Source: Fibrella arboris (lineage in GTDB: Bacteria; Bacteroidota; Bacteroidia; Cytophagales; Spirosomataceae). From it: a stretch of DNA of 64,000 bases. The stretch lies in assembly GCF_041321095.1 (NCBI RefSeq), contig NZ_JBGGWE010000003.1, positions 62,001 to 126,000 on the forward strand, read 5' to 3'. Each line of letters begins with the position of its first letter. The first letter of the stretch is position 1. The position numbers and the translations under genes were made by a program. Below, piece after piece: positions 61,982 through 64,000 of this stretch. The notes under the pieces were generated by a model. That model was not told the DNA's origin. It saw only the letters and a program-made list of their open reading frames with translations, and searched no databases.

Positions 61982-63094
61982 ATGAACACGCCGAATCAGG
62001 TTAATACACCAGTCGTGTCGACTAACCTTCCGCCCGATCAGCTTTCACCCAAAGAAGTGATTGCCCGGGCTAAAAACTTCCAGCATGTAATCAAGCGAAA
62101 CTGGCTGGTATTGCTTGGCATGATAGCAATCAGTGGCGTTATCGGCTATATTATAGATGCTACATCCAAAAAGAAGACGCTGTATTCTGCCAAGATCGTC
62201 TTCAACCTGGGCGGTGGCAACGGGGGTAATCAAATGGCTGACTTAGGAGCCCTGGCCAGTGCTTTCGGCCTTGGTCAGGCTGCACCAGAAGCGAACATTT
62301 TCACCGGCGACAACTTCATGCTGTATACGAAGTCGCGGCCTGTACTCGAAAAGACGCTCATGAAGACGGTAGTCATCAATGATACGTCTTTCCTGCTGGT
62401 CAACTATTACATGATGCACAGTGGCATTCGAAACACCGAATGGGAAGAGAGTGACGATCTGCACGATTTCACGTTTAAGGAAGCCAAACAGCGGGAGAAG
62501 TTTTCCAAACTAGAAATTGCCGCCATGGCTGATATCGAGTCGCGGCTGGCCGATGAGATCTCCATTAAGGGAGTAGACCGTAAGTCGTCGTTTATGTCCT
62601 TGATTGCCGAGATGGAAAATCCAGAGTTGGCAAAAGCGTTTGTTGAAAATCACATTGTAACTGTCGAAGATGATTACAAGTCGAAACAAACCAGAAAAAC
62701 GCGGGACATGCTCACCTTACTGGAGCACCGGGTTGATTCGCTCTACAGAAAGCTAAGTGGCACAGAAGATAAATTAGCCAGTTACTTAAACCAGAACCAG
62801 CAGGTCGTTGTTGCCGAGGGACAATTGAAGGAAAGCCGTCTAAACCGGAGTTCAACCTTCCTGACACAACAGTATTACGGAGCTGTGACGAGTCTAGACA
62901 ACCTGCGCCTCTCCTTAATCCGGGAACAGCCGCTGTTTACCATCATTGAGCCAGTCATGTTACCGCTCTTCAGAACCGTACCTGCCAAAATTGCCATGCA
63001 GGCAGGGTTGGCAATCGGATTGGTGCTTGGCATCGTTGTCGTTTTCATTCGGGAAACGCTGCGTAATATGGCGAGGAACAAAGAAGTCAGCTAA
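61982..63094 (+). CDS. Wzz-type chain length determinant / polysaccharide co-polymerase
   Basis: 370 residues. Two membrane helices bracket a periplasmic coiled-coil domain: NWLVLLGMIAISGVIGYIID (~residue 40-60) and AMQAGLAIGLVLGIVVVFI (~335-355), the Wzz topology. The middle has LEHRVDSLYRKLSGTEDKLASYLNQNQ, likely helical. It lies 20 bp after the SLBB gene and its stop shares one base with the permease start (TAATG), so the set is one operon. Confidence 0.88.
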   Translation: MNTPNQVNTPVVSTNLPPDQLSPKEVIARAKNFQHVIKRNWLVLLGMIAISGVIGYIIDATSKKKTLYSAKIVFNLGGGNGGNQMADLGALASAFGLGQAAPEANIFTGDNFMLYTKSRPVLEKTLMKTVVINDTSFLLVNYYMMHSGIRNTEWEESDDLHDFTFKEAKQREKFSKLEIAAMADIESRLADEISIKGVDRKSSFMSLIAEMENPELAKAFVENHIVTVEDDYKSKQTRKTRDMLTLLEHRVDSLYRKLSGTEDKLASYLNQNQQVVVAEGQLKESRLNRSSTFLTQQYYGAVTSLDNLRLSLIREQPLFTIIEPVMLPLFRTVPAKIAMQAGLAIGLVLGIVVVFIRETLRNMARNKEVS

Positions 63095-63924
63095 TGAAGA
63101 CCCACGAAGTTATTATTCAGGCGGGCCGACCAGAACGTTATTACTGGCGCGACTTGTGGCAAAGCCGGGAGTTGCTATACATTCTGTCGGTCCGCGATAT
63201 TTCTGTTCGGTACAAACAAACGGCCTTGGGTGCATCGTGGAGCCTGATTCGGCCGTTGGCCACCATGCTGGTGATGGCATTCGTCTTCAGCGTGGTGGCG
63301 AAACTCCGCCCAGATCCCGGTGTACCTTATGCCCTGATGGTGCTGGCTGGTATTACTATCTGGACGTTCTTCTCCAATGCGTTTACACAAATCAGTTCGA
63401 GCATAACGACCAATGCTAACCTGGTAACCAAGGTTTATTTCCCCCGGTTACTAATGCCATTGAGTGCGGTTGCTGTTAGCCTGGTCGACTTTTTAATTGC
63501 GCTGGTTCTGTTTGTCATTATAGCAGTGTGGTACCAGTTTATACCAGACTGGCATATTCTGTTGATGCCACTCTTTGTGGCTTTAGCCCTGCTAGCCGCT
63601 TTTGCTTTCGGGCTGTTTTTTGCGGTCATCAATGTACGGTTCCGCGATGTGGCACAGCTAATTCCCTTTTTGGTGCAGGTCGGTTTTTACGCCTGTCCTA
63701 TTGCCTACAGCAGTGCACAGGTGTCAGGTACGTGGTATGAGAAATATTACATTATGAACCCTATGGTCGGCATTATCGACGGTTTCCGATGGTCGTTGCT
63801 GGGGGGTAAAACGCACCTTAATCCGCAGAGTTTAGTATATTCGGTAGTCATTAGCCTAGTCTGCCTCAGTCTGTCGATTGTTTTTTTCCGAAAGCGGGAA
63901 AGTAGCTTTGTCGACGACATTTAA
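63094..63924 (+). CDS. ABC-2 type polysaccharide transporter permease (Wzm-like)
   Basis: 276 residues with six membrane segments. The start YYWRDLWQSRELLYILSVRDISVRYKQTALGASWSLIRPLATMLVMAFVFSVVAKL is typical of Wzm/TagG-type permeases that carry lipid-linked polysaccharide across the inner membrane. It overlaps the Wzz gene by 1 bp and is followed 12 bp later by its ATPase. Confidence 0.94.
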   Translation: MKTHEVIIQAGRPERYYWRDLWQSRELLYILSVRDISVRYKQTALGASWSLIRPLATMLVMAFVFSVVAKLRPDPGVPYALMVLAGITIWTFFSNAFTQISSSITTNANLVTKVYFPRLLMPLSAVAVSLVDFLIALVLFVIIAVWYQFIPDWHILLMPLFVALALLAAFAFGLFFAVINVRFRDVAQLIPFLVQVGFYACPIAYSSAQVSGTWYEKYYIMNPMVGIIDGFRWSLLGGKTHLNPQSLVYSVVISLVCLSLSIVFFRKRESSFVDDI

Positions 63925-63935
63925 CTGTCCGCCTC

Positions 63936-64000
63936 ATGTCCGTTATCACGGTAGAAAACATAAGTAAACACTACATCATTGACCACAAGCGCGGCAAGGG
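63936..64000 (+). CDS. ABC transporter ATP-binding protein, 5' end only
   Basis: The window ends after 21 codons: MSVITVENISKHYIIDH..., the usual start of Wzt/TagH-like ATPases that pair with the preceding permease. No Walker motif is in view, so the assignment rests on the first strand and gene order. Confidence 0.75.
   Translation, partial: MSVITVENISKHYIIDHKRGK

Overview
The window looks like a chromosomal segment of a Gram-negative Bacteroidota bacterium, most likely Cytophagales and probably a Spirosoma-like member of the Spirosomataceae. The grounds are: promoters of the TAnnTTTG type; a type IX secretion C-terminal domain on the CAP-family protein; SusC-style TonB receptors with carboxypeptidase-like N-termini; a single-chain SecDF; the FtsK/LolA neighbourhood; DUF5686; the long amidophosphoribosyltransferase paralogue; MerC-domain genes; and Bacteroidetes-type start regions with weak ribosome binding sites. 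The genus is inference. No rRNA, tRNA, CRISPR array, insertion sequence or prophage was seen.

Layout. 1-3.0 kb: 3' part of a large repetitive surface/secreted protein with two seven-unit propeller-like blocks. 3.1-7.9 kb: rplU-rpmA, terC, an orphan nuoN-like gene with a small membrane protein, then a divergent MerC/lipoprotein pair around a palindromic operator. 7.9-13.1 kb: a leftward operon of TonB receptor, beta-helix lipoprotein and beta-propeller phytase, which suggests a phytate/phosphate scavenging unit. 13.4-21.9 kb: membrane protein, ftsK, CAP protein, response regulator, lolA-like gene and a second TonB receptor whose leader carries the same operator core as the MerC pair. 22.2-25.3 kb: ECF sigma factor, crtI, crtB (carotenoid synthesis). 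25.7-33.5 kb: purF-type amidotransferase, GH92 mannosidase, a diverged sigma/anti-sigma pair, lipoprotein, pdhB. 33.6-39.6 kb: sugar isomerase-like protein, GMC oxidoreductase and its small subunit (one operon), then persulfide dioxygenase-rhodanese and TauE (sulfur handling). 39.6-51.5 kb: beta-barrel protein, aldehyde dehydrogenase, amino acid permease, secDF, mscS, maf, DUF5686. 51.5-53.7 kb: a decayed, gene-poor stretch with porin and lipoprotein remnants, DUF2147, and two related hairpin elements. 53.7-59.0 kb: acyltransferase, SDR, GNAT, pheA, parE. 59.3-64.0 kb: start of an ABC-type polysaccharide export cluster, cut by the window end.

Three signals are not explained by the genes. (1) The 10-mer AACGTACCTG or its complement occurs exactly at least 17 times, in coding DNA in several frames and in gaps, including one perfect inverted pair just after a stop codon. 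This resembles the behaviour of DNA uptake sequences. (2) Several gaps just upstream of genes hold 7-bp-periodic degenerate repeats that fold into long hairpins, one with a perfect 46-bp stem. (3) Two 49-bp elements near 53 kb keep the same 13-3-13 hairpin geometry with compensating base changes. All counts and alignments were made by eye.
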